A DNA stretch of 64,000 nt from NCBI GenBank assembly GCA_023897205.1, contig JAHWDD010000003.1, positions 2,979,665 to 3,043,664 of the forward strand, read 5' to 3'. Below the pieces are notes generated by a model, which saw nothing but the letters and a program-made list of their open reading frames with translations, was not told the DNA's origin and made no database searches. The position numbers were made by a program, and so were the translations under genes. Source of the DNA: Exophiala sp. HKRS030 (Eukaryota > Ascomycota > Eurotiomycetes > Chaetothyriales > Herpotrichiellaceae). Positions 1 through 11,238 of the stretch are shown here, in pieces. Position 1 is the first letter of the stretch, and every line of letters starts with the position of its first letter.

Positions 1-652
1 TCTTGAGCATAACGGCCACGAACATCTGGGAATCGTTTCTGCTCGTCGTAGCAAATTTGATGAGCCGCCGAGTGGAATTCGTGGCAGATATCAACGGCGA
101 CCGCCGGTGTTCATGGTTTAAATGATCTCGAAGTCGTCGACGATTGACGTGCCACTTCTCACTCTGTCTATCTATTGGTGATCTAGGGTCTCTTATAATA
201 CCAGGAATACCTGTGGAATATCGTTGCCAATCTGAGCAAAGGAATCCCCAGAAGGAATCAAAGCCAACTTCTGTCTCAGATTTATAGAGACGAAGCAGCA
301 CATCTTCGGTTGCCCAATCACGAAGCAGGGCTACGGCGACATCAGCACATTACAACAAATTCTCATCAAACCTACGGGAAACAGCCGCTTTAACCTCGAT
401 CAATAACTCCCGGAACGGGTCGAATGACTCCTCCAAGTACCGCAACTCTTCTCGTAAGACTTCGCAGCGGTGATAATCATCCTTGATAAGACTATCGGCT
501 TCCGATCCTTCCTCGTAGCTTCCTGTCAAGGGAACTGCTGGAAGACGACCTAATTCACAGGCGATCTGTCTTAAACCAGAATAGCACAAATCCCATCCGT
601 CTAGCTTTTGTTGGAGTATCGTGAGGTGCCTAGAAGGGTTCTCGCTCATCAT
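1..652 (-). pseudogene. Interrupted gene of unknown function, runs off left edge
   Basis: A reading frame opens with two adjacent ATG codons at 652, runs 100 codons and meets TAA at 352-350. The same frame then stays open for about 116 further codons to the window edge. The first part is acidic and helix-prone; the second is rich in Arg, Asp and Trp. Continuous coding on both sides of one stop suggests a single nonsense change (CAA to TAA, a C-to-T at CpA, would explain it) or an intron I cannot place, since the only GT...AG nearby spans about 25 nt. I do not recognise the family. Alternatively the 100-residue peptide is a gene by itself and the rest is chance. The 3' end lies outside the window. 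Confidence 0.35.
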
Positions 653-2470
653 GATACGTTATCGGACCTAAACATGCGGGACGTGCAGTAACTTTGATGT
701 TGAAAACATTGTAGTCTTTTGGATGAGGAATCGTACATCTTGTTGTCACGGGATTTGGCGCAGCCCCGGTCATCTGTGGAGCGGCATTTGAGAAACGAAC
801 TTCGTGGCATGTTATCATTGGCGACGAGCTCTGGACGCGGTGAAAGCGTGTATAACTGTACTGTACAAAGAAGTTATTCTTCTGAAGCACTCGCCTTTAC
901 ACTTTACAACAAAGTACTTTATGCCGTACCGGTGATTCCGTCGTCAAATTATGCCAGCGATGAATCGAGGACATTTCAGAGCACAGTGTTGCAGATCGGG
1001 AAAAGCGTGGCACAATTAGTATTTCGTAGCTTCTAGTGGGAGAAGGTTGTAATGTGTCTACAAAGGGGAGGGCGGTTTCGGGAACCACTGGAATTAGTAT
1101 CTGGGGCTCGAAACGAGAACGTCCATTCCTCTTCACATCACTTGTATCTCGGGGTGCAGACCTGTTTTTTTATAAGCACTTGATCCAAAAAGGATATTTT
1201 ATATCCCATTCCATATATCCTCCATAGTCTCATAGCCTCAGAGGACTTTAGTTATTCCCTGCGCAAGCTACTTAGTATTCTGTGATTAGCCTATCAGTTC
1301 GACGATATTTTCAAGCACTGCCCATCATCTTCTTCAGTTTATCGGCAGCACTAAGCTAACAGATTTGCCGAAGGAATAGTAAGTACCTATTGAGAGGGTG
1401 TTCTTAGAGTAAGGAGCCGCCGTACGTAATACTTTCATTATCTAGGAGATCCTTTCTAAACTATTCACCGTACGATCCTGGGATTATGTAAGCCGAATTA
1501 GGTAGGGAGGAATATAAAGGATATATCGATTTTGATAACGGTATTCTAGAGGCTCTTAACTATATTATTTTTTACTCGAATGTTCGAGCAAGAGCAGAAT
1601 ACTTCTTCCAGGGTGCGTGCACAATTCCTTAGTCACAAGGTTCGCCTCACCACCTGGTCCAACGATCATGGTCTGGACACATCTAGCTAAAGCAGGCTCC
1701 CACAATTGTAGATAGATCTCACTTCGCAATTTCTATCCAACAAATCAATCCAGATATCGGCAAGATCAAGACTGGGCTTGCCCAGAAATGTCAAGTATGC
1801 TCTGTGGACCTGTGCCAGATTATGTCGTTGCTCATTGCCTGATTGCAGATTATCCTTCGCTCGAGGTTATGTTCGAGGTTCTGAGGTCTCGACTTCACAT
1901 AGACATTTCTCGTCCTGGACGTCAATGAACAGTTCCCGGACCTATCGAAGACGGAGAATGACCAGTTGGCAAAGCCAATTTCGACTCGACAACAAGAACG
2001 ATGTTCAGTAGCGCAAAATCAACGGGATTTCTCATGTCAATGAACCCTTTTGCCCGAATATACATGTTTTGATATCGTGTCTAACAAGGAGTCAACATGG
2101 TGTTTCACGTCAGCTCCATATGAGTGTCAATTCTGTGGATCTGATATAAGCAAGGCTGGTAATGCTGTACGTTGAGAACAAAGCCAAAATGTTGGAAAGT
2201 TTAATCTCACTCCAAGGAGTAGACCCTAACATAGATGATTTTAACATTTTGCGCCACCTTGCAGGATGACTGCATGTTGCTCGATTCAAGGACAGGATCT
2301 GTTGACCAGCTTCGACAGATTCCGTTGGCAATCATTGGGCTCCCATTTCTACCCACAAAACAATGGCCAACCGAATGTGGCAAGAAACTAACCAGTCTTT
2401 CGATGGGCGAAAGGTTGATTACAACGGAACATGGTTTAATACTTTATGGTCGATATATGATGTGCATCTG
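653..2470. other. Gene-poor stretch between interrupted gene and Whi5-like gene
   Basis: No intact gene is supported. The section from about 1200 to 1570 is AT-rich with short TA-rich tracts. A plus-strand frame with coding-like composition but three TGA stops lies around 1740-2072 and is listed separately. The open frame at 719-1036 (+) lacks any recognisable domain and was not called. Confidence 0.5.
1740..2072 (+). pseudogene. Possible decayed coding fragment
   Basis: In one plus-strand frame, stop codons occur only at 1926-1928, 1959-1961 and 2070-2072, all TGA, and the translated segments between them look protein-like, with mixed hydrophobic and charged residues. TGA in place of TGG or CGA would fit decay by transition mutation. 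I do not recognise the protein. The assignment rests only on composition and may be chance. Confidence 0.18.
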
Positions 2471-3898
2471 TCAAAGGCCACACATACCGCTACCACCAGA
2501 TGTGGCGACTGTTCCCCTCATCAATTCTAGCAATCCATTTGCTGCTTCTCCTTTGACCACACTACTAGTGAGGCCACCATGTCGAAGAAGATGATTTTGG
2601 ACAGAATCTTTTTGACCAGTGTTGGGACAAGTGTCAAGATCTGAAGGAGAGTCCAGGTATTCGACACCATGAGGAACATGAAGTGGTGTTTTGGGCCCAA
2701 GATCTTGCGACGGTGGCAATAGCCCATTGTCATCGGTTTGAGTCAATGGTGGACTGCTCGGGATGGTCATTGGCTGCACAAGATCATGCGAAGGCCGGTC
2801 ATTGGCAGACTCGTCCGTCCACCTTGCGGAATACGCAGTAGGAAGTATGGTTGGTACGGGAATGCTGGATAACGGTCTCACGGAGGGCTTTGCCTCCATC
2901 GTAGCCTTTGCACGCGCAAGAGCCACTCTGGCTTCAGGGGTAAGAGGAGTCTGATGAACAGAAGATGCTCTAATGGTGGAAGAGGATCTAGGTGATGATG
3001 AAATCAGAGGCACTTCTGGTGAAGGCGATTGTTTCTTTGGTGTTTGGAGTCGAGCAAATGGGATTGATATCTGATTGGATTGAATTTTGTAGATAGCAAG
3101 CTGCAAACGAGTTCGAAGAGTTTCTGCTTTCTGTAATACGGTCAGCAACATCACCTCGTGATCAAAGAACCAAGAAAAGACTGACTTCAACCAGCATCTC
3201 CTTCCTGGTGTCTTCCTGTGTTTTGGGTCGCTGATCGGGTATAAATTCTGACTCTTCAATCACCTCCATTTCGTCACCTTCGAAATCAATCAGACTAGAC
3301 ATGCTCAAACTAAGTTGAGACGCCTCAGTGAGCAGATTTGGTCTAAACTGTGGTAATTGTGATGTATTCTGAGGTAAAGTCACTTCATGCTAAACGGCCG
3401 TCAATGCTGGGTACAAATCAATGGTCGTCTGCTCCGTACCATTTTATCCAATGCGCGCTGGCTCATCTCATCATGAATAACAAATTGCTGGTCGAACTTT
3501 TGCGACTCTTCTTGAGAGGCATGAAACGACGAGTTGAATGTCGTTATTGAGGTGGTCGTGGCCACTTGAGCTGATCTATTCGGACTTGTACCGTGCGGAG
3601 AGGTACCATCACTCATTACTTCAGTCATCTGGGATGCTGGGAAGTCGCTGACAATACTGCCTTGAGACTCGGGTCTTGTCGAGTGCGAAATCTCTTCCAG
3701 TCTTCTCTTCTGGCCGGCTCTTGGGCTTGTGTTCAAAAATGAATTGGGAGACGAGGGCCGCTTGAGATTTGGACGGTTCGAAATCAGAGCATCAGCCTCG
3801 AGACCGCCTTTAGACTTGATCGGAGATGCTATCTGTAACGAAGCGTTTGGATCCTTGTCCCCGAGAACGCGTCGGGCGGGTGAAGAGAGAGGCGGCAT
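2471..3898 (-). CDS. whi5: Whi5/Nrm1-family G1/S transcriptional repressor
   Basis: Three exons: 3898-3440, 3368-3186 and 3130-2471, with introns of 71 and 55 nt (GTACGG...CAG and GTCAGT...CAG), all phase 0, giving 433 aa. The diagnostic feature is the GTB motif at about residues 217-240, containing LRTRLQLAIYKIQ and ending IPFARL; this is the segment by which Whi5 and Nrm1 bind the SBF/MBF G1/S transcription factors. The rest is low-complexity and rich in Ser/Pro, with many SP and TP sites that would suit control by cyclin-dependent kinase, as known for Whi5. The N-terminus (MPPLSSPARRVLGDKD) resembles other filamentous-fungal members. The role is to hold back G1/S genes until the cell commits to division. 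The family call is strong; the Whi5-versus-Nrm1 choice has little meaning because these fungi usually carry one homologue. Confidence 0.85.
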
Positions 3899-4729
3899 CG
3901 TGTCGAATTATGCTGATCGGAGTGGATAGTGTTTGAGGAAGGTGCAAGGGAGAATTCGAGCCTGCCGCATAGATTGTCAGTTTAGTGCGGCAAGAGACGC
4001 TGAAGAGGAAGGAGCAATGCACACCTCTGGACCAACAAAGCCTTGCATATGCCCTCACTCTCTCACGATGATCGTCGCTTGGAGGTAATGGTCAGCCAGT
4101 CAAGATGGCCTGTAGGAAATTCTCAATGTGGCTGTGACAGGATCGTCCGATCATGCTCTCACAAGACTCGAGACCCTACATACCAGACGCGAGATACAAA
4201 ATAATAAATACACGTTCAAATCGCGGTGGCACGTCCAAACGAGCCCTGGGTGCCCACCGCAACTGTATTGGAGTATATCCATAACATCCCGAAGTTGTAC
4301 CTGCCTGCCACTAACGCAAGCGCCGACCCGCACGCACGTCAAGTGGATCTCGGCGGTGCCCCGAATGGCCCAAAGGGCAATCAAACACGCGCCTGAACAC
4401 GTTCATTTGAGGAGCCAGGCGTGCCCTGGGCAAGGCCCTTAAGCCTAAAGGGCGACTCTCTGGGGTCTGGGGAACTCTAATACCGCCTTAATGCCCCTGC
4501 AAGCCCTCCTCGGGCCCACTGACGCGCTTATGCAGGACCCTCGTGATCTTCCCGCCCAAAGACCAAGGATTCGGGGTCTGCCTCAGCCTCGTAGACAGAA
4601 CTGTCAACATTTCAAAGTCGCGACTTTCAGAAATCGAGACACGCGAGCACGAAATACCAGACGCGTTAGATTTTAGTGTTAAAGGGCCAACATAAACGTC
4701 CACCGCTTGGTCACCCATATTTGACTGTC
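3899..4729. other. Spacer between Whi5-like gene start and glutaminase 3' end
   Basis: It holds the 5' flank of the minus-strand Whi5-like gene and the 3' flank of the glutaminase gene. Short open frames on both strands have no recognisable domain and no splice partners. No RNA gene seen. Confidence 0.5.
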
Positions 4730-7280
4730 TTACAATTCTTGATAAGCCCATTCCGCTTCATTTACTTCCAACTCCAGAATGGCCTCAACATCCATATGTT
4801 TGGTCACAGAGTCGTCCAAGTATTTCAAACCCTCTTCTGCTTTCCCACCACATGCTTGAGTCAACGTCAGGAAAGCAAAATGTCCTCCAACGACCGGGCG
4901 AGCGAAGAAATTCGGACCCGGGAAACCTCCAGTCCCTTCTGTGGTATGCAAGTCCGTAAAAGGCCGGTCGGTTGAAGTTTCATTGACCCACTTGGCCACG
5001 GATTGTAAGATCTCTGCCCGCACCTTAGGAGCTGCGACAGCCATGGCGAAGAATTCCCAATCGGTTTTGGTGTACAGATGTCGTGAGTCTAGCGGCAGTC
5101 CGTACTTCTGGCGTACCGCGTAATACCAATCACTCTGCAGCTGATAGATATGTTTGGGCACAAAGCCATCCTTGTCACCCTTGATACCCTTCAGAGGTTT
5201 TTGATGTTGATAACGGCCTCCAATGCTTATCCGCTCGGTTGACTCCTGATCCGATCCCAGGTGGAAACATAACAGACTGTCCGCGTACAGATTGTACGTC
5301 GTAGTCCATGACCCATACCAGTCGTAGGCGACTTTGGCGTGTGTCTTGTCTCGTGAGATGCCATATTCCTCCCACTTGGCAATGTAAACTTTAGAGATAT
5401 TCTTGTATGTCTTTGCGTCTTCGTAATTTCCCGTCAATTCCGCTAATCCTGCCATGGCTCGGATACCAATTATGCCCTTCAGGGCTAGATTGGTTTGCAA
5501 TGCAAGCCAGCCGGCAAAGTCGTCTGTTGATAACTGGTTGTGTGGTTCCAGTGAGAAATCTACAAGATAGCTTGTCCACTGCTTCCATAGTCGATAGCTT
5601 CGACTGACCCATTTTTGAGCTTGACCAAGACTCTGTGGCTTTCCTACCCACCTCTCATCGATATAGGCTACCCCATCTTGGTTTCCCACCGAAAGGGGTG
5701 CAAGACTGTCTCCAGATGGTTTGGGCACAGGGACATTGCTCATAGCCTTCCAGTCGCTGGTCATGGATGCGTTGGCACCATCGCGTAGAGCATTTGCCAA
5801 AGCAAGACCCATGATGAGAATATTTCCACATTCCTCCACCGGCATGTACTCGTCGCGACCGTCAGCGTGGCCTGTGGCATTGGGGAAATGAGCGCCAAGA
5901 TCATGCATCGCATACTTGTTCGGATACTGGCCACTCAACATATGCTCGATCAGAGGTTCTAGCAGGTATCCAAGCCACCGGGGATTGGTATATAGGAAGA
6001 ATGGGAAACTGGGGAAGATGACATCGATGGTCTGGAAGTTCCCGTTGGAGGATATTTCTTTTAGGAACAAAATGGGATCATCAGGAGTTCCGGAAAAGCT
6101 AGTGGCTCCAAGAACTTGTCTCGCAGAGAGGGCGACTATGTCAACGTAGTCTTCAGCACCAGATTTATAGGCATCCAGCGCCAGCTGAGCCGAATAATTT
6201 GCGGCCAGTTCTGCTGCGTGTCCAAAGTCAAGGTAGTGGAAGGTTAACAGGTCGGTGACTGTAGGGAAATAGGACTTCCAAAGTGGACGCATAAAAGTCA
6301 AGCCACGAGCGGCAGCATATTGAACAACGGGGTCTTGAATATGTGCAATAGTGAAGGTGATGCTCTCGTGTTGGGTTTTGTTTGATGATGAATCGGACTT
6401 GAAGGATTTGGAAAAGGCAAAGACAGGCTCTTCGTCCATGATGGAGCGGAAATCCCGGTCCACAGCATCTTGAAGAGTACCTGTCCTGGCAAATCGTTGG
6501 CGCAAGATAGCCGAAGTACCAGACTCGTGGCGGACATCAGAGGGAGCGGAGAATTGCAATTCGCCCCACTCGGCTCGGTCCTGGTACTCTGTGAATAACT
6601 GTTCGACATCCCTCCTCACTTTCCATGTCTTGAAGCCATGATCTTGGTTATGATCGTCCAAGGCCGTGCGGATAATATCCCAGACGATCTTGCTCCCTCT
6701 GTCTCCACTCACCCACTGACCATTGAGATCGAGATAAATATCGACGTCAGCGTTCCCGGAAACATGTACTGTCAAGTAGCTTGCAGGGATGGCCTGTCGA
6801 ACAGTCGAGGTAGGAGTTATAGGGACAAGAAGGAAAGTATAATGTCGAGATGGCTAGAGGACGAACATGACGACGGGAGTGGGAGGGAGTAGGACAAGTT
6901 GGTGACGGAAGCATCATACTGAGCACCTTTGTAGATTGGATATGCGACAGAGAAGCTAAAAACCGTCAGCTGGTGTGTTTGTAGAGGTGCAGCGATATTG
7001 ATTTACTTTTCATCCTCTCGAGGCAGAGAGTCCTGGGGTCTTCCTAGCAGAGGGTATGCGGTCTTTTCACCGGGACTCTGGCTAGGACGGAGAAGCCAAT
7101 TTCTTGACCGGTCCAGAACATGGGCCATCTTTCCCATGGATTGTCTCTGGCATTCTGCAACCAGGTACTGAGATAGGGATTTCTCACTATCAGGGGAAGC
7201 ACCGGGGGAGTCAAGCGAGAAGACTCGACGAGGAAGGGTAGGATCGCAGTCAAGACTGCTAATGCGGAAACCAGCCGCAT
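4730..7280 (-). CDS. gtaA: Secreted glutaminase A (GtaA family)
   Basis: Exon 1 is 7280-7007 and exon 2 is 6955-4730, with a 51-nt intron (GTAAAT...TAG). The product is about 833 aa, usual for GtaA. Residues 1-20 form a signal peptide (MRLVSALAVLTAILPFLV). The expected order is an N-terminal segment, the DUF5127 region, then DUF4965 and DUF1793. Family landmarks include WPMFWTGQEIGFSV, YPLLGRPQDSL, DIYLDLNGQWVSG and a late GGFPGPNFFARPVVGGHFA. The enzyme hydrolyses extracellular L-glutamine to glutamate and ammonia. Two single-base frame breaks lie near 7070-7074 and in the GGG at 6822-6824. Both flanks of each break match the family, and adding one base at each makes the coding length a multiple of three (2,502 nt). 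I treat them as sequence errors, but a recent pseudogene is not excluded. Confidence 0.88.
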
Positions 7281-9062
7281 GATTCAGACGCGAGGACAGT
7301 CGTAAGGAAAGTGAGAGCTTTATGACTTTAGACGCTCATGATGAGGAGCCCAAGGTGGAAGTATGGATGGCGAGGAGAGAATTGGGGAGGAACCACTCTT
7401 TGGTGGTAGACGATAGATGGGATTGTGGGGAAGAAGAGAAGTGGGAAGCTGATTGAAGCCAAGCTTGGTGTCGAGATTCAAAGGTCCGAGGCTTCCTCTG
7501 CTTACATGGAGATACAGTAACATACATAGAGGTACAGAATGAGAATGTTAACTACCTAGTAGGTGCCTAGTATGGGGTATGTACCTACTAACTCCCTTAG
7601 TTAGGTCCCTAAGGAGTTACATTGTTACATTGGCGGGTATTTCTATTTGGATTGGGCAACTACAGAAGAATGGTCATTAATGCCCTTTGAGGGCCACGTG
7701 AGGACATGGTCGTGATGGTCCTTCCCGCACCTGCATGTTGTACTCCTACTGACCAGGAATCTACCCAGGCACGTCAGGGAGGTACCACAGGTATTCTGCA
7801 TGCCTGTCAAATCATCACTCAAGAATCTGTTTAGCGTTGGCATTTTTAGGGTCACAAGATGCGAGAAAATTGAAGGATCAAAACACTTGGAGGCGGCGTG
7901 GCTGTCACCTGCAGCAATGACGGCATCGAGTCACTCATCCCCAAGTTTCGGTCATGGGAACAGTTCGCCAGAGGTTCTCCATCGTTATGCGAGCCCACTG
8001 CCCACTGTGCCCAAAGCTCTTCAGCACACACTCCCCCATCACCTTGCCTGTGACCAGCCAACCAAAGGGGGTATGGGGGGCACGGGGAGCTTTTTAGGCG
8101 GGGGTCACGCCTGAGGTTGCTTAGGCAAGTCATCCGAGAAGCCAAGAGGCACCTTCCACCCACAAACGCCAGCAACCAACCAAAGACGACCAAAGTATCA
8201 CGTGATCTGTTGCGTCCTTGTTAAGCCCCTAAGCCGTGGTTCCGAACATGTTCCGTACTCCAAGTATTCCCAGAATCTCAAGGCGTGTGCTCCAGTCAGC
8301 CGTCAATATACATCTAACGCTGCGTCTCTGCATTGTTTGCAGGACTCAAATCTCTCAGCCAAGGTGCTCATTCTCTCTCTGTAAAGCGTTCTTCGCTTTG
8401 GTGTGAAGACAGACCCTAGAGACTCGGCTGGACGACGCAATGGTTCAATGAAAAAGAGGCTGGGGAGGGATTCACCATCGAGCATAGTATCTGTAAGCAG
8501 TAGGCAGGAACACGTTTGCTTGGGATCATTTGATGCCATCTGCATTCCAGAAGCGACCGGCAGCATTGCATGTATGCATTTATGGCGATTGAACGAATGT
8601 CAATGCTAAAGATTGAAGTGATTCACCATCGTCTTTCCCAGAAGTGGGTGAGTTTATCAACGACCGAGTGCGCTGACTTGTTCTCCTCGTCATTCGTAGC
8701 CTAGCGTGTATTATATCCTAGTATGCGAGACTCCTCTGATATACTACATATAGTCTGGTTGCTGGAAGAAGGCTCTATCTACTTAGTGGAACCTCGATAT
8801 GATTGCATTGGATCCGATTTTTGACCGATGTGTCACGGCCCCGATCTCATTGGCTGTTGAAATTTGTCGGGGCAAAAAATCCAAGCTGCCCCTTCATCGG
8901 TCCACATCTTCTACTACCTAGTCTCTAGAAATATACCCACGACTACCAACTTCGACTACCATTTTTTTAATCCTCTCGTCATTCTATATACTTGTTCTAA
9001 CATTTCAAATAACCCGTTATTTCATTATCCATCACAAAGTCCATCGTCGCATTCGTATAGCC
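7281..9062. other. Divergent promoter region, glutaminase / ACR3
   Basis: A 1.8-kb stretch between two genes read away from each other. It holds a CACGTG box at 7695-7700, a 10-bp palindrome ATCACGTGAT at 8197-8206, and a cluster of CTAG/GGTAC-type short motifs at 7545-7618. No gene recognised; the open frames at 7852-8193 (-) and 8303-8566 (-) have no domain. Confidence 0.5.
8197..8206. promoter_or_regulatory. ATCACGTGAT palindrome (E-box type)
   Basis: A perfect 10-bp palindrome with a CACGTG core, the site class bound by basic helix-loop-helix factors such as Cbf1. It lies about 860 bp before the ACR3 start and 920 bp before the glutaminase start. Use as a regulatory site is inferred. Confidence 0.3.
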
Positions 9063-10310
9063 ATGGACGCTGAAAACAAAGAAGCTGTCCTAGCGCCAGA
9101 ATCCCCCACCCACCACGGACACAGCGATATTGAGAAGAACCAAAATGTCCCCGATTCTCGCTCAGCCGTTCATGTGTCCGCCTTCAAGAGCTTGGGAATC
9201 TTGGATCAATTTCTGGCTCTGTGGATCTTTCTCGCCATGCTGATCGGTATCCTGCTGGGTAATTTTGTGCCTAGCACCGGTCCCGCGTTGCAAAGAGGCG
9301 AGTTTGTTGGCGTCTCGATCCCAATAGGTATGCTTCAATCATCTCACATCTGGAGTCTCTCTAACTTCATATAGCCATCGGACTGCTCGTTATGATGTAC
9401 CCTATCCTCTGTAAAGTCCGTTTTGAGACATTGCATCATTCACTGCGTCAAAAGACTCTTTGGGTACAAGTTGGTTTCAGCGTCATCGTCAATTGGATCG
9501 TAGCTCCTCTTCTTATGGTAAGTTGAATTCTATACATGCATCATCTTGATTCCTGATAAGTCATAGCTCGCCCTTGCCTGGGCTTTCCTCCCCGACGAGC
9601 CTGCGCTACGTGAAGGACTCATTCTGGTTGGTATCGCCCGCTGCATTGCAATGGTTTTAATCTGGACTGGCCTGGCTGGAGGAGATAATGAGTACTGTGC
9701 TATTTTAGTCGCCATAAACTCAATCCTCCAGATGATTTTATTTGCTCCCCTCGCCCTGCTCTTCATCAAAGTTATCAGTCATTCTTTCAATGACATTGAA
9801 GTTGAGTATGGGCCTGTGGCCAAGAGCGTGGGCGTCTTTCTCGGCATCCCTCTGGGCGCTGCCATTGTCACCAGGTTCACTTTGAGGAATCTTTGCGGCA
9901 AGGACTGGTACGAGAAAAGGTTCTTGAAGTGGATTGGGCCTTTATCCCTCATTGGCCTCCTCTTCACCATCATTGTCCTGTTTGGCTCACAAGGACGACG
10001 GGTCGTTCATCAAGTCGTGTCTGTCGTAAGAGTTGCCGCACCGCTTTTGGTGTACTTTACAGTCATCTTCATCAGTACGTTGCTCGTCACCAAACGACTT
10101 GGCTTCGGCTATCGACTAGGCTGTACTCAGAGCTTTACAGCGGCCAGCAACAATTTCGAGTTGGCCATTGCAGTAGCAATTGCCACCTTTGGCGTAGACA
10201 GCGATCAGGCTCTTGCTGCGACAGTCGGGCCACTGATCGAAGTACCTGTGCTTCTTGGTCTGGTCTATGTCGTCAAGTGGTACGGGAGGCGGCAAGGCTG
10301 GGAGGCATAA
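9063..10310 (+). CDS. ACR3: Arsenite efflux transporter ACR3
   Basis: Three exons: 9063-9327, 9375-9517 and 9567-10310, with introns of 47 and 49 nt, giving 383 aa, the usual length for fungal ACR3. Early family landmarks are LALWIFLAMLIGILLGNFVP and MMYPILCKVRFE. Further on are about ten hydrophobic helices and the segment AASNNFELAIAVAIATFGV, typical of the BART/ACR3 superfamily. The conserved Cys of ACR3 transporters fits the C of ILCKVRFE. It exports As(III), and in some members Sb(III), across the plasma membrane using the proton gradient. The gene is convergent with a bZIP gene that ends only 40 bp away, which recalls the yeast ARR1-ARR2-ARR3 neighbourhood. No arsenate reductase or ArsH gene is seen nearby. 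Confidence 0.93.
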
Positions 10311-10350
10311 GGATCGGCAGATCAGAAAGATTCAATCCTCGAATAAACGT

Positions 10351-11238
10351 TTATCCATTCATTTGTTTTGCATTCATCTCGTTCAAGACCTGGAATAAGA
10401 CTTGATTGTTCACCCGACAACTTTGTCCCGGGACAGATGATCTGCTAAACGCAGTCGATAGCCTGCTCTTGATCTCAGCCAACTCGAGCTCTGTGGGTCC
10501 ATATTGATCGATCATTGCTCTTGCGACAGTACACATGACCGTGTTGCCGTCATCCGGAAGGAAAGGGTTGCTCAGTGGTACATGAAAGGCTTCGCAGCAA
10601 AATTGCGACTCGCTAGACGTGGTGACGCCGTCGTTCTCCGCTCCAAACATCCAATCGTACGACGCTGGAGGTGGCGGAGTCGAAAATTGTGAACCAAGCA
10701 ACGGTGCAGATGCGGCCACAGGTCCAGGTCCAGGTCCAGGTCCAGGGTGGTACTGGCTGCCATATACCTGGAAGACGTCTTGGTGATCGGTAGAAGTGCC
10801 ATGTGGAGTGACGGATGATGAGGTCGAAGTGTAGGTGCTGACTACGTCCTGGCCGTGGCCTGAGTATCGGGGCTGTAGTCCAGCAGGTCCAGCAGCATCA
10901 ACACTCTGATATTTGGGTTTTATTTGCCGGTGAGACGCAGCTGCAGCCTCAAGGGAGGGTTGAATGACGTTCTGACGACCATAATTTTCGATGATTTCCG
11001 GGTTCACTCCAATGACGGCGAGCAATGCTCTCAAGCGTGCGTTCTCGGACTGGAGGTCGGCGAGGGCGGTACGTTGCAATTCGACCTCACGATAGGTGAC
11101 ATTGCAGTCACTGAGGCGTCGTTCTAAGTCAGTCAAATACTCCTGTCGACGGGCGCGACTGCGTCTTTGATTGTCACGTATGCGCTCCTGTTTGGTTTTT
11201 GGGATAGTGGAGGCCTGAGAACCGCCGTCGGAGGACAT
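10351..11238 (-). CDS. bZIP transcription factor
   Basis: A single-exon gene of 295 aa. The basic region lies at residues 17-34 (RIRDNQRRSRARRQEY) with the N-x7-R spacing (N23, R31), followed by a leucine-zipper coiled coil to about residue 75 (QSENARLRALLAVIG). The basic region lacks the Q-x3-F signature of Yap-type factors, so it is not a clear Yap8/Arr1 orthologue. The middle is low-complexity, with a GPGPGPGP run coded by a hexanucleotide repeat at 10721-10746. The C-terminus (about residues 205-290) carries a CC pair and a conserved-looking helical part. It probably binds DNA as a dimer in the nucleus. The targets are unknown; control of ACR3 is a guess from position alone. Confidence 0.85.
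   Translation of the reverse strand: MSSDGGSQASTIPKTKQERIRDNQRRSRARRQEYLTDLERRLSDCNVTYREVELQRTALADLQSENARLRALLAVIGVNPEIIENYGRQNVIQPSLEAAAASHRQIKPKYQSVDAAGPAGLQPRYSGHGQDVVSTYTSTSSSVTPHGTSTDHQDVFQVYGSQYHPGPGPGPGPVAASAPLLGSQFSTPPPPASYDWMFGAENDGVTTSSESQFCCEAFHVPLSNPFLPDDGNTVMCTVARAMIDQYGPTELELAEIKSRLSTAFSRSSVPGQSCRVNNQVLFQVLNEMNAKQMNG
10721..10746. repeat. (GGTCCA)n microsatellite within bZIP gene
   Basis: Four copies of the hexamer GGTCCA in a row, read on the minus strand as alternating Gly-Pro codons. Copy number is likely to vary between strains without changing the frame. Confidence 0.7.

Noticed and set aside
719..1036. Plus-strand open frame of 105 codons
   Set aside because: It starts at a non-ATG codon in part of the frame, has no domain and no splice partners, and the opposite strand is also open.
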